DNA of 64,000 nt from Candidatus Desulfatifera sulfidica (GTDB lineage Bacteria > Desulfobacterota > Desulfobulbia > Desulfobulbales > Desulfocapsaceae): NCBI GenBank assembly GCA_014381505.1, contig JACNLK010000028.1, positions 1-64,000 on the forward strand, given 5' to 3'. This document shows positions 28,259-38,296 of this stretch, piece after piece (the stretch's first letter is position 1; the number at the start of each line of letters is the position of its first letter). Both the position numbers and the translations under genes were made by a program. Under the pieces are notes generated by a model, which had not been told where the DNA came from, made no database searches, and saw only the letters and a program-made list of their open reading frames with translations.

Positions 28259-30004
28259 ATGAAAAAACAACTCATTCAGCTCCAGGACTGCCTCAAGACC
28301 TATACCACAGATCAGGACAAGGCCATTCGTCCGGAAGAGACTGTTGCCCGTTTCCTTGACAAACTGGCCCATCTTGATCTTGACATCCTCAAGGAGGTCA
28401 AAAGGATCGACAATGGTCGCCTGGATATCCCGGTCTATTTCAGTGTTTGTGGCGAGGATGCCCTGGCCATGATTGGTACCAAAAAGCAGATGGGTAAAGG
28501 CTCTTCCCCTATACAGGCTCAGGCCTCGGCTTGTATGGAACTCGCTGAGCGTTATTCGTTCTTTTCTTTTACTAGAGACTCGGACAATTTTATTGTTGGA
28601 GATTATCAGACGCTCCGTGCCCAAGGATATCCAGTTCTGGCTAGCAGTTATCTTCTTAAATCGGTCCATGATGAACACAACGACGAAGCATTTGTGGAAG
28701 AGCTGCTCGCCGGGATACCCATGCAATGGGCCTGGGCCAAAAATCTGAGCCGTGATGAAGAGGTTCTGGTTCCGTTTTCCTGGTTCTTTGCCATCAATGA
28801 GTTTAACGGACCATCGGCCGGGAATACCACGGAAGAGGCGGCCATGCAGGGAATTTCAGAGGTTGTCGAGCGTCATGTCTGTGCCGTGGTCACTCATCAG
28901 AAACTGGCAACCCCGCTCATCAATCCAGACTCTGTGACAGATCCTGTGGCATGCGAGCTACTCGACAAATTTGCCAACAATAATATTGAATTATATTTAA
29001 ACGATTTCACCCTGGATACAGGTATCCCGACAGTTGCTGCCCTTGCCATTGACCGCTCTACCTTTCCTGAGTCCAGTGAAATTGTGTATACAGCAGGCAC
29101 CACACCCGATGCAGAAAAAGCGATAATCCGTGCGATCACCGAGGTGGCGCAGCTGGCCGGTGATTTCAACAGTTCATCAAATTATGTTGCCTCAGGCCTT
29201 CCCAAACCCCTGACTATGGATGAGGTCACCCATATTACAGATCCCGGGGTAAATATCTCAGTTGCTGAAATGGCTGATCTGGTCGACAATAATATTAAAG
29301 TTGAGGTTGAGAACTGTATTGCCGCTCTTGCTCAGATCGGGATGGAGGTTTTCATGCTCGATGTTACCCATGCAACGCTGCAGGTTCCCGCCATTTATAC
29401 CATCATTCCCGGGGCTCATTTTCGGGAACGTTCAATGATCAACGATGCCGGCTTGTTTGCGGCCAAGCTTCTGGTTGATCTGGTGACCGATCCTGATGAA
29501 TTGGAACAGGGACTTGCCCGCATGGAACAGCAACTCCCGCATGCGTATTATCTTAAATTCTATCGCGGTCGTAATCTCTTTAATTGCGGGATGGCAGATG
29601 CCGCCCTGGACTTTTTTGATCAGGCTCTGGCCCTTGGCCCTGAAGGAGAGGACTTGCCCTATATCTATTCATATAAGGGGAACTGCCTCAAAGATCTTGC
29701 CCGTTATGATGATGCCATTGAGGTCCTCAATCAGGGCTTGGATGTGGATGAAGAGCGTCCGGATATCCATAACCTGATGGGCGTCTGTTTTTTTAAGAAA
29801 GATGATTTTGTCCAGGCGATTGTTCATTTCAAACGTGCTGTAGAACTCAATCCGGTTTCGGCCATGGATTATGCAAATCTGGGTGTTAATTACAGGCGAT
29901 TGGGTAAAAATGATGAGGCAGCGCATTTTTTCACCCTGGCGCTCTCTCTTGACTCCAGCATCGATTTTGCCCGTGAACAGCTGGCGGAGCTGATCGTTAC
30001 CTGA
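28259..30004 (+). CDS. YcaO-domain protein with C-terminal TPR repeats
   Basis: YcaO ATP-binding signatures SACMELAERYS (SxxxExxER) and QGISEVVER (QxxxExxER); C-terminal TPRs (YIYSYKGNCLKDLARYDDAIEVLNQGLDVD...). Confidence 0.9.
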   Translation: MKKQLIQLQDCLKTYTTDQDKAIRPEETVARFLDKLAHLDLDILKEVKRIDNGRLDIPVYFSVCGEDALAMIGTKKQMGKGSSPIQAQASACMELAERYSFFSFTRDSDNFIVGDYQTLRAQGYPVLASSYLLKSVHDEHNDEAFVEELLAGIPMQWAWAKNLSRDEEVLVPFSWFFAINEFNGPSAGNTTEEAAMQGISEVVERHVCAVVTHQKLATPLINPDSVTDPVACELLDKFANNNIELYLNDFTLDTGIPTVAALAIDRSTFPESSEIVYTAGTTPDAEKAIIRAITEVAQLAGDFNSSSNYVASGLPKPLTMDEVTHITDPGVNISVAEMADLVDNNIKVEVENCIAALAQIGMEVFMLDVTHATLQVPAIYTIIPGAHFRERSMINDAGLFAAKLLVDLVTDPDELEQGLARMEQQLPHAYYLKFYRGRNLFNCGMADAALDFFDQALALGPEGEDLPYIYSYKGNCLKDLARYDDAIEVLNQGLDVDEERPDIHNLMGVCFFKKDDFVQAIVHFKRAVELNPVSAMDYANLGVNYRRLGKNDEAAHFFTLALSLDSSIDFAREQLAELIVT

Positions 30005-30027
30005 TCAGATGAAGGGGGAGAGAGAAG

Positions 30028-30621
30028 ATGACCAGTGAAGGACAATCAAAACGTGCTGCGGTCTTTCTTGATCGGGATGGAACGATTAATGAACAGATGG
30101 GGTATATTAACCATCTGAGTCGCTTCCAGATGCTTCCCGGTGCTGCTCAGGCCATTCGGCAGATGAATGAAGCAGGGCTTGTGGTGGTGGTGGTCAGTAA
30201 TCAGTCAGGACTGGCGCGTGGTTACTTTCCGGACGAGCTTTTAACAGCTGTCCATGAAAAGATGACCGCCGAGCTGAGTGCAGCAGGGGCCCATGTGGAT
30301 GGGCTTTACTTCTGCCCCCATCACCCAGAGGCCAAGCGGGCAGATTTGCGTATTGCCTGTGATTGTCGCAAGCCGAAACCTGGTCTGGTGCTTCAGGCGG
30401 CTGAAGAATTGAATATCGATCTATCCCGTTCATTCATGGTGGGAGATCGCTGGTCTGATCTGAAATGTGCCGTCAACTCCGGGGTCACCCCCATTCTGGT
30501 TCTGACCGGATATGGTCGAGGCGATGCGGATTACATCGGTCCCGAGCAGAAAGTTCAACCCGCATTTGTTGGCGAGGATTTATCTGCAGTTGCAGACTGG
30601 ATCCTGGAGCAATTACGTTAG
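30028..30621 (+). CDS. gmhB: D-glycero-beta-D-manno-heptose 1,7-bisphosphate 7-phosphatase
   Basis: AAVFLDRDGTINEQMGYI, VVVVSNQSGLARGYF, FCPHHPE, CDCRKPKPGLVLQAAEEL, MVGDRWSDL. Confidence 0.93.
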   Translation: MTSEGQSKRAAVFLDRDGTINEQMGYINHLSRFQMLPGAAQAIRQMNEAGLVVVVVSNQSGLARGYFPDELLTAVHEKMTAELSAAGAHVDGLYFCPHHPEAKRADLRIACDCRKPKPGLVLQAAEELNIDLSRSFMVGDRWSDLKCAVNSGVTPILVLTGYGRGDADYIGPEQKVQPAFVGEDLSAVADWILEQLR

Positions 30622-30737
30622 CCCGGCGCGTTAGTCTGTACCTCCTCCCGTTGTTGCGAGTGTACCTTTGGGGGACTGTCAATATTTCACGCCTCGTTGT
30701 TCCTGCTGATGAGATAAGGTGAATCTTACCTCTGCCC

Positions 30738-31538
30738 TCAGTGCGACTTGTGGGGCACCATCACCGCACAGCTGTCCAATTGATGGATCGCGACCTCCAG
30801 GCCATACACCTCCCGAATCATTTCCGGGTTGATATCCTCAACCTGTCCGTGGGCAAAGATCTTACCATCTTTCAGCAGAAGAAATTTGTGGGCAAAGCGC
30901 ATGGCCAGATTGAGGTCATGCAGGGTGAGGACTGCGGCCATTTCGTGCCCATGCACCACTCTCTGCAGCAGGCCAAGAATTTCATATTGATTTTTCACAT
31001 CCAGGGCGCTGGTGGGTTCATCCAAGAGCAGCAGACGCGGTTCCTGAACCAAGGCCCGTGCAATGGCCGTCTTTTGTAACTCTCCGCCACTGAGCTGGTT
31101 GATGGGTCGCATGGCCAGCTGATTCAGCCCCAGATGTTCCAATGCCGCACCTACCATGCGCAGATCCTTGTCTGCCACCCGCCAGCCAAGATGTGGCCTT
31201 CGCCCCATGAGCACCGCATCAAAGACAGTCAGGCCTGCCGTGGCGTTTTGCTGGGCCACATAGGCGATCCGGCGTGCCACATCATTGGCACTCATCTCTC
31301 GCACCTCCTCGTTATTGACTAATATCCGTCCGGAAGCTGGCCTGTGAATCAAATTAACACATCTGAGCAAGGTGGTTTTGCCCGCGCCGTTTGGTCCCAG
31401 AATAGCCAGAATCTCTCCCTCCCCGACCTTGAAACTGATACGATCAAGAACTGTGCGATTGCCATAGGTAAACGACAGGTCCTGGACTTCCAGGGTACGT
31501 GGGGTCGGTGAGGTCAGTGAAGGGGCAGGGCTCAGCAT
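30738..31538 (-). CDS. Iron-chelate/cobalamin-type ABC transporter ATP-binding protein
   Basis: Walker A GPNGAGKTTLL, signature LSGGELQKTAIARAL, LLLLDEPTSALD; FepC/BtuD-like. Confidence 0.93.
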   Translation of the reverse strand: MLSPAPSLTSPTPRTLEVQDLSFTYGNRTVLDRISFKVGEGEILAILGPNGAGKTTLLRCVNLIHRPASGRILVNNEEVREMSANDVARRIAYVAQQNATAGLTVFDAVLMGRRPHLGWRVADKDLRMVGAALEHLGLNQLAMRPINQLSGGELQKTAIARALVQEPRLLLLDEPTSALDVKNQYEILGLLQRVVHGHEMAAVLTLHDLNLAMRFAHKFLLLKDGKIFAHGQVEDINPEMIREVYGLEVAIHQLDSCAVMVPHKSH

Positions 31539-32602
31539 GATTTTTTACGGATGATGAGATAGAGGAGAAGCGGGGCGCCCATAAAGGCAGTAAGGATAGA
31601 GACTGGCAAGACATGGGGGGCCAGCAGAAGGCGCGCGGCTGTGTCTGAGATCAGAAGCAACAGGCCACCGCCAACCAGGGTGGCCGGGAGCAGGAAGCGG
31701 TGATCTGCACCGATCAGGCTGCGGATCAGATGCGGCACCACCAGTCCCACAAAACCAATGATCCCAAGGAGCGAGACGATGATAGCCGTGAGCAGCGTGG
31801 CCAGGAACATGGTGATCAGGCGCAGCCGATCAACACGGACACCGAGTCCCTTGGCGGCCTCATCGCCGATATCAATGATATTGTAATTCCAGCTGTTGGC
31901 AATGAAGTAGACTGTTGCAAGCAGGGTAGCCCCGGCAATGAGTGCAATTCCGGGCCAGGAGGCGCGCGTGGTATCGCCAAAGGTCCAGAAGACCATGGCA
32001 GCCAGCTGGACGTCATCTGCAAAGAACTGCAGGAACATGGTTCCTGCGGTGAACAGGGCGCCAAGGCCCACACCGGTGAGGATCATGGTTTCTGGAGTGG
32101 TTCCGCGAAGTCGAGAAACCGCGATGATTACAGCGGCAGCACTGAGGCTGAATACAAAGGCCAGGGATGTGGTTAAAAAAGAGGGGAGCAGGGTAAAAAT
32201 ACCTTCGGGAAGGGCGGTTGGTTCGGTGCGGCTCAGGAGCATAACACCCAAGGCGGCACCGAAGGCGGCACCATGGGAAATCCCCAGTGTGAAAGGGGAG
32301 CCCAGTGGATTACGGAGAATAGACTGCATCACCGCACCGGCAATAGCCAGTCCTGCTCCGGCGCTGACGGCGGCCAGAGCCTGGGGCAACCTGATCTGGC
32401 GGATAATATGGGAATAGGTTGCGTTGCTGTCTAGTCCTAGGAGTGTCTTGGTCACAGAAAGAAGAGGGATGTCTGCGGCTCCCAGAGACAGGGAGAAGAA
32501 GATGCCCCCCACCAGGCCCGTGCACAGAATAAGAATTGCGATGCGCTGACGGCGCAGATGGCGCAGGTAGGCTGGAGAGAGCTGGCCGTGATTGAGATGC
32601 AT
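31532..32602 (-). CDS. FecCD-family ABC transporter permease
   Basis: IRLPQALAAVSAGAGLAIAGAVMQSILRNPLGSPFTLGISHGAAFGA; GIIGFVGLVVPHLIRSLIGADHR. Confidence 0.95.
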   Translation of the reverse strand: MHLNHGQLSPAYLRHLRRQRIAILILCTGLVGGIFFSLSLGAADIPLLSVTKTLLGLDSNATYSHIIRQIRLPQALAAVSAGAGLAIAGAVMQSILRNPLGSPFTLGISHGAAFGAALGVMLLSRTEPTALPEGIFTLLPSFLTTSLAFVFSLSAAAVIIAVSRLRGTTPETMILTGVGLGALFTAGTMFLQFFADDVQLAAMVFWTFGDTTRASWPGIALIAGATLLATVYFIANSWNYNIIDIGDEAAKGLGVRVDRLRLITMFLATLLTAIIVSLLGIIGFVGLVVPHLIRSLIGADHRFLLPATLVGGGLLLLISDTAARLLLAPHVLPVSILTAFMGAPLLLYLIIRKKSC

Positions 32603-32616
32603 GGTGAAAGTCTTTG

Positions 32617-33717
32617 TTAATCCAGGGGAATGGTCGTCAGGGCGAGATCGCGGCCCTGCTGATTAAGCTGGTTAAAAAGCGGCGTTCCCAGCAGAAAATT
32701 GAAAATCTCATCGGCCTTGCTCCGGGGATCGATATCCTTGAATTGCTCGGGGTAGAGCGTCTTGCCGACAAAATAGGCATTGGACAGTATAGATCCGTAA
32801 TTCTTGCCGTACCAGTTGTGGGGGAGCAGACCATAGACCTGTCCTGTTTCAACGGCGTCCAATGTATGATAGAGGTGATTGTTGCGGAGCTGTTGAAAAC
32901 CATTCTTTTGATTTTGCTGCGAACTGGCCAGGTCAAAAAACAGGAAGTCCGGGTTGCGGATGAGGAGATGTTCCCGATCCATGTCTGCCTGGCTGAGTCT
33001 TCGATTAGAAGGACTTGCTGCGATGTTTTGTGCGTTGACCAGGGCAAAGGGAAGGTAGTTGGGGTCTGTGGAAAGCAGTCCACGTGAGCCTTTGAAGGCG
33101 ATACCACCAACAAAGGCCCTGTGCTGCTGATCAGGAACGATTGATGCTGTGCGAGTGTTCAGATCTTTGAGGATGTGATCAATATATTCGATGACTGATT
33201 CGCCCCGCTCCTGGCGGCCTGTTATTTGGGCCATGAGGCGCAGCGAGCGGTAGAGTTGTTCCCGATGAGAGTCCAGATCGCCATCGTCAAGGACGATGAC
33301 TGGAATTCCGGTCTTGTGTTGCAGGGCTATGGGATCGTGCCCCATGCTGGCAGCGGCCTTAAAAATAATCTGCGGAAGTGGCGTAAGGCCCAGGATAAGT
33401 TCGGGCTGATCCTGCCCGCGCAAACCGCCAAAAACAGGCAGTGTACTCAGGGCAGGATAGGCCAGGGCGTAAGGACGGGGGTCAAATGAATCTTCTCGTA
33501 CCTCCATTTCATCGACACCAACCACCATCTGGGTCAGTTGGAGATAACTGAGCAGGCGCAGGCAGCCCGGCCCTGAACAGATCACCCGTTCTATTGTGGC
33601 TGGAACCTTTAACTGACGGCCAGCAAGATCAGTGATTTTTTGCATTTCCTGAGCAACACTGGAGGTGGCCGGGAGCAAAAAAAGCACAGTAGTGAGTAAG
33701 GTGAGCAAGGAGGACAT
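32617..33717 (-). CDS. Iron-chelate-type ABC transporter substrate-binding protein
   Basis: Signal peptide; ITDLAGRQLKVPATIERVICSGPGCLRLLSYL; NWYGKNYGSILSNAYFVGKTLYPEQF. Confidence 0.9.
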   Translation of the reverse strand: MSSLLTLLTTVLFLLPATSSVAQEMQKITDLAGRQLKVPATIERVICSGPGCLRLLSYLQLTQMVVGVDEMEVREDSFDPRPYALAYPALSTLPVFGGLRGQDQPELILGLTPLPQIIFKAAASMGHDPIALQHKTGIPVIVLDDGDLDSHREQLYRSLRLMAQITGRQERGESVIEYIDHILKDLNTRTASIVPDQQHRAFVGGIAFKGSRGLLSTDPNYLPFALVNAQNIAASPSNRRLSQADMDREHLLIRNPDFLFFDLASSQQNQKNGFQQLRNNHLYHTLDAVETGQVYGLLPHNWYGKNYGSILSNAYFVGKTLYPEQFKDIDPRSKADEIFNFLLGTPLFNQLNQQGRDLALTTIPLD

Positions 33718-33949
33718 GGCGATTGGGCAGGAGTAAGTGTTACTTAATCTGAAATAGTATTACCAGGCTTCAGGGTACTGAGTTTGACTGTGAAAGTCAA
33801 GAACCGCTGGTCATGATGTATGTGCCCCATTGAACAAAACAAAGGGTTGAGTCGGTTTGCAGACGAAAAGCAGGAGGGGGGGAGTCCTCTGGGAAATGAG
33901 GAGGTTTTTGCGCACGGGCAGAAAGCGGGACAGGTGAAAAGTGGGTATT

Positions 33950-34876
33950 TCAGTCGAAGCTGAGGGTTGCCCGGTAGCTGTCCATTGTGGCCTTGGCACC
34001 ATGGGGAAGGGTGAGGTTGTCAGCCATATGGCCAATGGGAAAATTGGCCCAGATGGGGATGCTCGACTGTGCCGTTAATTCGACTATCCGCCCCCAGGCT
34101 TGCTCATGGAAGCGCATACGTTCCAAGGTATCCTGGACCGTGTCTCCCATAAAATCACCAAGTATAATACCGTGTACCTGGTTAAAGACACCAGCCAGAG
34201 AGAGTTGCATCAGCATGCGATCGATACGGTAAAGTGGTTCTCCCACTTCCTCCAGGAAAAGAATTTTCCCCTGCCATTCCGGGACGAAGGGGGTGCCGAG
34301 AAGACTCACCATGCTGCTCAGGTTGCCACCGATCAAATCTCCGCACACATCATCTCCTCCGCGCAGAATCTCGAGATTTCCGGGAGCCTCAATGGGTTTT
34401 CTGAATTGACCAGCGAGACAGGCAAAGAAGCGTTCCAGTGCAGGTAGAGATGAATGACAGAGGGTGGTCAGAACAGGGCCGTGCAGGCTGATCATTCCGG
34501 TCTGTTGGAAGAGAAGGGTATGGAGGATGGTGATGTCTGAAAATCCGATTAAAAACTTTGCCTTTTTCCCTCGTAGATCAAAGTTGAGTTGCGGGGCCAG
34601 GCGCAGGCAGCCGTACCCTCCGCGCAAGGTCATGACAGCTGCAACTTCATCATCCAACCACATGCGTTGCAACTCATTGCTGCGGGCTGAATCGTTATCA
34701 GCGAGATAACCGGTTCCAGGCCAGAGGTTACGTGGAAAGCGGGGTTCATAGCCCATTTCATTGAGAATGGAAAGTCCGGTCTCAAATTCATGGGTGTTTG
34801 CAATCTGACCTGCCGGTGCAATGATTCCAATCACATCACCGCGCTTGAGTGGGGCAGGAAGGCGTGGATCAGTCAT
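33950..34876 (-). CDS. ldcA: LD-carboxypeptidase (peptidase family S66)
   Basis: LKRGDVIGIIAPAGQ, AVMTLRGGYGCLRL, FLIGFSDITILHTLL, HGPVL, GGNLSSMVSLLGTPF. Confidence 0.92.
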   Translation of the reverse strand: MTDPRLPAPLKRGDVIGIIAPAGQIANTHEFETGLSILNEMGYEPRFPRNLWPGTGYLADNDSARSNELQRMWLDDEVAAVMTLRGGYGCLRLAPQLNFDLRGKKAKFLIGFSDITILHTLLFQQTGMISLHGPVLTTLCHSSLPALERFFACLAGQFRKPIEAPGNLEILRGGDDVCGDLIGGNLSSMVSLLGTPFVPEWQGKILFLEEVGEPLYRIDRMLMQLSLAGVFNQVHGIILGDFMGDTVQDTLERMRFHEQAWGRIVELTAQSSIPIWANFPIGHMADNLTLPHGAKATMDSYRATLSFD

Positions 34877-35666
34877 TGCTTGTCATTTCGTGAATGATTC
34901 GCAGACCATTTAAAGTCAGCAGTGGATCAATGGACTTGATGTTCTTTGCATAGGGACTGATCAGACGGGCCATCCCGCCGGTGGCAATGACCTGTAGTTC
35001 ATCTACACTGTGTTTCATTTCACCAGCAATTTTGATCAGCAATCCATCTATCATGGCCCCATAGCCATGTAAAATACCACTTTTCATGGCTGTCACTGTA
35101 GAAGTACCAATGACATTTTCAGGAGGGCTGCTGATGTCGATGCGCGGCAGTTTGGCTGTGCGAGAGGCCAGCGCATCCAGGGAAATGGCAATACCTGGAA
35201 GGATGGTTCCACCCAGGTATGAGCAATCGGCGGTTACGCAATCAAAGGTGATAGCCGTGCCAAAATCGATAATCACCAGATCCTGGTGGTATTGATCCCA
35301 GGCGGCAATGGCATTGACGAGCCTGTCAGCGCCAACCTCGTCAGGTTGATCAATGAGAATTTTGATTTGTTTATGCAGACTCTTGGCAGAGACAACGAGT
35401 GGGGGGCGAATCAGAGATGAACTGAAATATTTATCACAACAGGAAACCCAGGCGGCTTCAAGTGTCGGGACAACGCTTGCAATGACGATGTTTGTGATCT
35501 CATTTTTATCAATGCCGATCATTGCAAAGAGGGCGTGATAGCGCAGGGCCAGCTCGTCGTCAGAACGATCACGATCTGAGTTGAGTCGCCAGTGACCCAT
35601 GAGCTCACCATCTCGAAACAAACCGCTTACCGTATGAGAGTTTCCAATATCAACAACAAAGAGCAT
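34869..35666 (-). CDS. coaX: Type III pantothenate kinase
   Basis: MLFVVDIGNSHTVSGLF, DQPDEVGADRLVNAIAAW, VIDFGTAITFDCV, LGGTILPGIAISLDAL. Confidence 0.95.
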   Translation of the reverse strand: MLFVVDIGNSHTVSGLFRDGELMGHWRLNSDRDRSDDELALRYHALFAMIGIDKNEITNIVIASVVPTLEAAWVSCCDKYFSSSLIRPPLVVSAKSLHKQIKILIDQPDEVGADRLVNAIAAWDQYHQDLVIIDFGTAITFDCVTADCSYLGGTILPGIAISLDALASRTAKLPRIDISSPPENVIGTSTVTAMKSGILHGYGAMIDGLLIKIAGEMKHSVDELQVIATGGMARLISPYAKNIKSIDPLLTLNGLRIIHEMTSND

Positions 35667-35790
35667 GCTGCACCCCGAGATGAAGGTTTATTCAGACTGG
35701 CATGGCCAATCATTTATGTTACACTATACCGTATACCTGTATGATGAACAATGAGAGAGTCCCATGAGTATTAGAGGAGACACGACAATG

Positions 35791-36105
35791 GAACCGATCC
35801 TCGTTCAGACGACCTTTGAACAAAAAGAAGATGCCCAGACTCTTGCCACACTCTTACTGGAAAAACGACTCATCGCCTGTGCCCAGATCGTGGGACCAGT
35901 TACGAGTCTTTACTGGTGGAAGAAGCAAATTGATCAGGCCGAAGAGTTGATCCTCATCATGAAGAGTCATCAGGCCAATTATGCCAGACTTGAGCAGGAG
36001 ATTATTCAACATCATCCCTATGAGACCCCGGAAATAATCGTTATGCCGGTTGTTCAGGGAAGTAATGCCTATTTGAGTTGGCTGAATAACGAGTTGAAAC
36101 AGTGA
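35791..36105 (+). CDS. cutA: Divalent-cation tolerance protein CutA
   Basis: LVQTTFEQKEDAQTLATLLLEKRLIACAQIVGPVTSLYWWKKQ, HHPYETPEIIVMPV. Confidence 0.93.
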   Translation, partial: EPILVQTTFEQKEDAQTLATLLLEKRLIACAQIVGPVTSLYWWKKQIDQAEELILIMKSHQANYARLEQEIIQHHPYETPEIIVMPVVQGSNAYLSWLNNELKQ

Positions 36106-36305
36106 GTGAAGAAAAGAAAAAAAGTTACCGTCGTCGAAAAATTGGTGAGTACAAATGTCATTGCTGCAAAAAAAAGCTGCCTTACTGTCTGAGCTGCCCC
36201 TGCGGATTTATGATCTGTGAGGAATGCTTTCAGGAAAATTTATGGGGGATCAGCAACGGACCAACCTGGATTTGCCCTGACTGTGAGCGTATTCGAATGA
36301 CCTGA
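36102..36305 (+). CDS. Small Cys-rich (zinc-binding) protein, 67 aa
   Basis: GTG start overlaps the cutA stop; YKCHCCKKKLPYCLSCPCGFMICEECFQENLWGISNGPTWICPDCE. Confidence 0.75.
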   Translation: MSEEKKKSYRRRKIGEYKCHCCKKKLPYCLSCPCGFMICEECFQENLWGISNGPTWICPDCERIRMT

Positions 36306-36424
36306 TCAAGCATGTGAAAGGGAGAGGCTGCTAGGTCAGCTTTTGATCCCGTCAACATGAAGGGCGTTACATATGTAAGCAATGGTCACTTCAGGAAAAT
36401 GTGCTGAAATTTGCTGCAGTGTCA

Positions 36425-37144
36425 TCATCGTTTGTTTGACATAAGCGAATAAAAAAAACCGGGCACCTTTGCCTCAAAGATCATTTCTTCTTGAGTGTGT
36501 GGATGATGTAATGTGATGGATTCCGCATGATAGGCCAGTTTTTTGATACTTTTGTCCTTATCTTTTGGGCCATACATTTTATCTCCCGCCACTGGGCAGC
36601 CAAGATCTGCAAATTGAACCCGAGCCTGATGCTTTCTGTCAGTCATAAGGTCGAGCTCAAGCATGCTGAACGCTGTTGACTCTTGCAGGACTTTGTAGCC
36701 GGTCTTGGCAATTTTCCCCTTTTTGTAATCATCCACTGAATACATTTTATGAATACTGTTTTCTGCAAGATATGAGGTGAGTACCCCTTCCTTCTCCGGA
36801 AGGATTCCGTGCACGACAGTACGAAATTTTTTCTTGCATTTGGACCAGGATTTCAAGAGAAGATCGCGAGTGAGTTCATTTTTGGCAACAATGAGTACAC
36901 CGGAAGTATCTCTTTCCAGGCGATGTAAAATGTAAACCCGGTTCTTGGATTTTTGAACACCTTTTCGCACATAATTGTTTAAACGAAAATAAGCCGTGTC
37001 TTCCTGGGCGGCCTCGGATGATAAGGTCAAAAGTCCACTTACCTTGTTGACTACCAGAATGTCATGGTCCTCATAGAGAACAGCAAGGCCTCTCGGCTGA
37101 TATCTCTTGGGAGGACTTTTGAATTTTTTTCGAGTTTGTTGCAT
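36425..37144 (-). CDS. RluA-family pseudouridine synthase
   Basis: VLYEDHDILVVNKVSGLLTLS, YILHRLERDTSGVLIVAKN, TDRKHQARVQFADLGCPVAGDKMYG. Confidence 0.92.
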   Translation of the reverse strand: MQQTRKKFKSPPKRYQPRGLAVLYEDHDILVVNKVSGLLTLSSEAAQEDTAYFRLNNYVRKGVQKSKNRVYILHRLERDTSGVLIVAKNELTRDLLLKSWSKCKKKFRTVVHGILPEKEGVLTSYLAENSIHKMYSVDDYKKGKIAKTGYKVLQESTAFSMLELDLMTDRKHQARVQFADLGCPVAGDKMYGPKDKDKSIKKLAYHAESITLHHPHTQEEMIFEAKVPGFFYSLMSNKR

Positions 37145-37346
37145 GATATTTTACCTGTGAAGACGCATCTTTTTAATCAGGGTGTTCAGAGCCGCTATAT
37201 ATACATCCTTGTCAGCTCTTTAGCTACCATCATCAGCTGGCAGATCGTGAAATCAATCAATATCAAATCAGAAAATTTCTGCGCGATAAATACAGACAGT
37301 TCATTTTGCCCATACGATCTTATTGCGGCTGAAATTTTTATGGAAT

Positions 37347-38213
37347 TTAAGCCAGGTGGTGGAGGAGGGGGAGGGAACTGTTGTGTAAGCAGAAGTGGTT
37401 TACTAAACTTACCTGGATGATCTGTTCCATATAGGCTCCTGCAAGACTGAAGGCCTCGCATAGTTCATGGCCCAGAGCCAGATAACTGCTCAGCGCCGAG
37501 GCATAGGTGCAGCCGGTGCCATGTAGTTTAGCGCCTTGGCGGCGCTGTCGTGTATTACGGAGCGGTTCGCTATCTGGGCGAATAAGGAGGTCGCTGATCA
37601 TGCTGCTGTCATTTTCCAGGTGGCCGCCTTTGATGATCACGGCCTGTAATTGGTGGTCAGAATGGCGCGCCAAGATGACTCGAGCGGCATCAACTGCTTG
37701 TGATATGTTGTTCACCTTCTGCCCACTGATCCAGGCCAACTCGTCCCGGTTCGGTGTCAGGATTGACACTCTACTGATCAGGCTTTGGTGCAATTCACCG
37801 GGGGCGCCAAGTTGAGTGAGCGTGTGGCCAGAGCTTGCACTCATGACTGGATCGTAGATAACCTGCCCCTGGAAATCATCCAGCACTTCACTTAGCGCCC
37901 TGGCAATCTCGAGATTCCCGACCATGCCAATTTTAATGTGGCTCACCCGGTAGTCACTCAGTACCGCCCGTACTTGTTTTGCCACCAAATCACCACTCAC
38001 TGGTTCAATGACACTCACTCCGGATGCATTCTGTACGGTCAGACAGGTGATAGCCGCTGCGCCATAGACCCCAATACTTGTCATGGTCTTGAGATCGGCC
38101 TGGATACCTGCGCCGCCGGTTGGGTCGGAGCCGGCCACACTCAGGACAGTTGGTTGAAATTTTGTATCTTGTTCGGTCACCATTGTTCCTGTATGATGAG
38201 TTGTTGTGGTCAT
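37347..38213 (-). CDS. thiD: Hydroxymethylpyrimidine / phosphomethylpyrimidine kinase
   Basis: VLSVAGSDPTGGAGIQADLKTMTSIGVYGAAAITCLTVQN, KIGMVGN, GAKLHGTGCTYASALSSYLALG. Confidence 0.95.
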   Translation of the reverse strand: MTTTTHHTGTMVTEQDTKFQPTVLSVAGSDPTGGAGIQADLKTMTSIGVYGAAAITCLTVQNASGVSVIEPVSGDLVAKQVRAVLSDYRVSHIKIGMVGNLEIARALSEVLDDFQGQVIYDPVMSASSGHTLTQLGAPGELHQSLISRVSILTPNRDELAWISGQKVNNISQAVDAARVILARHSDHQLQAVIIKGGHLENDSSMISDLLIRPDSEPLRNTRQRRQGAKLHGTGCTYASALSSYLALGHELCEAFSLAGAYMEQIIQVSLVNHFCLHNSSLPLLHHLA

Positions 38214-38296
38214 AGTTGATCATTATCACAAAATCTTATAGAATTGCAAGGCAACAGCGAATCAATCTCTTTCCTCTTATCTTCCAAGCCACCAGA

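Noticed and set aside
33718-33949. Intergenic region upstream of the metal-chelate transporter examined for a cobalamin riboswitch or Fur box
   Set aside because: No B12-box or convincing Fur-like palindrome seen, so substrate (iron-chelate vs cobalamin) left open.
36364-36379. 12-bp perfect palindrome TTACATATGTAA downstream of the Cys-rich small gene
   Set aside because: Single occurrence noticed, AT-rich, in a convergent intergenic region; could be a regulator site but there is no supporting evidence.
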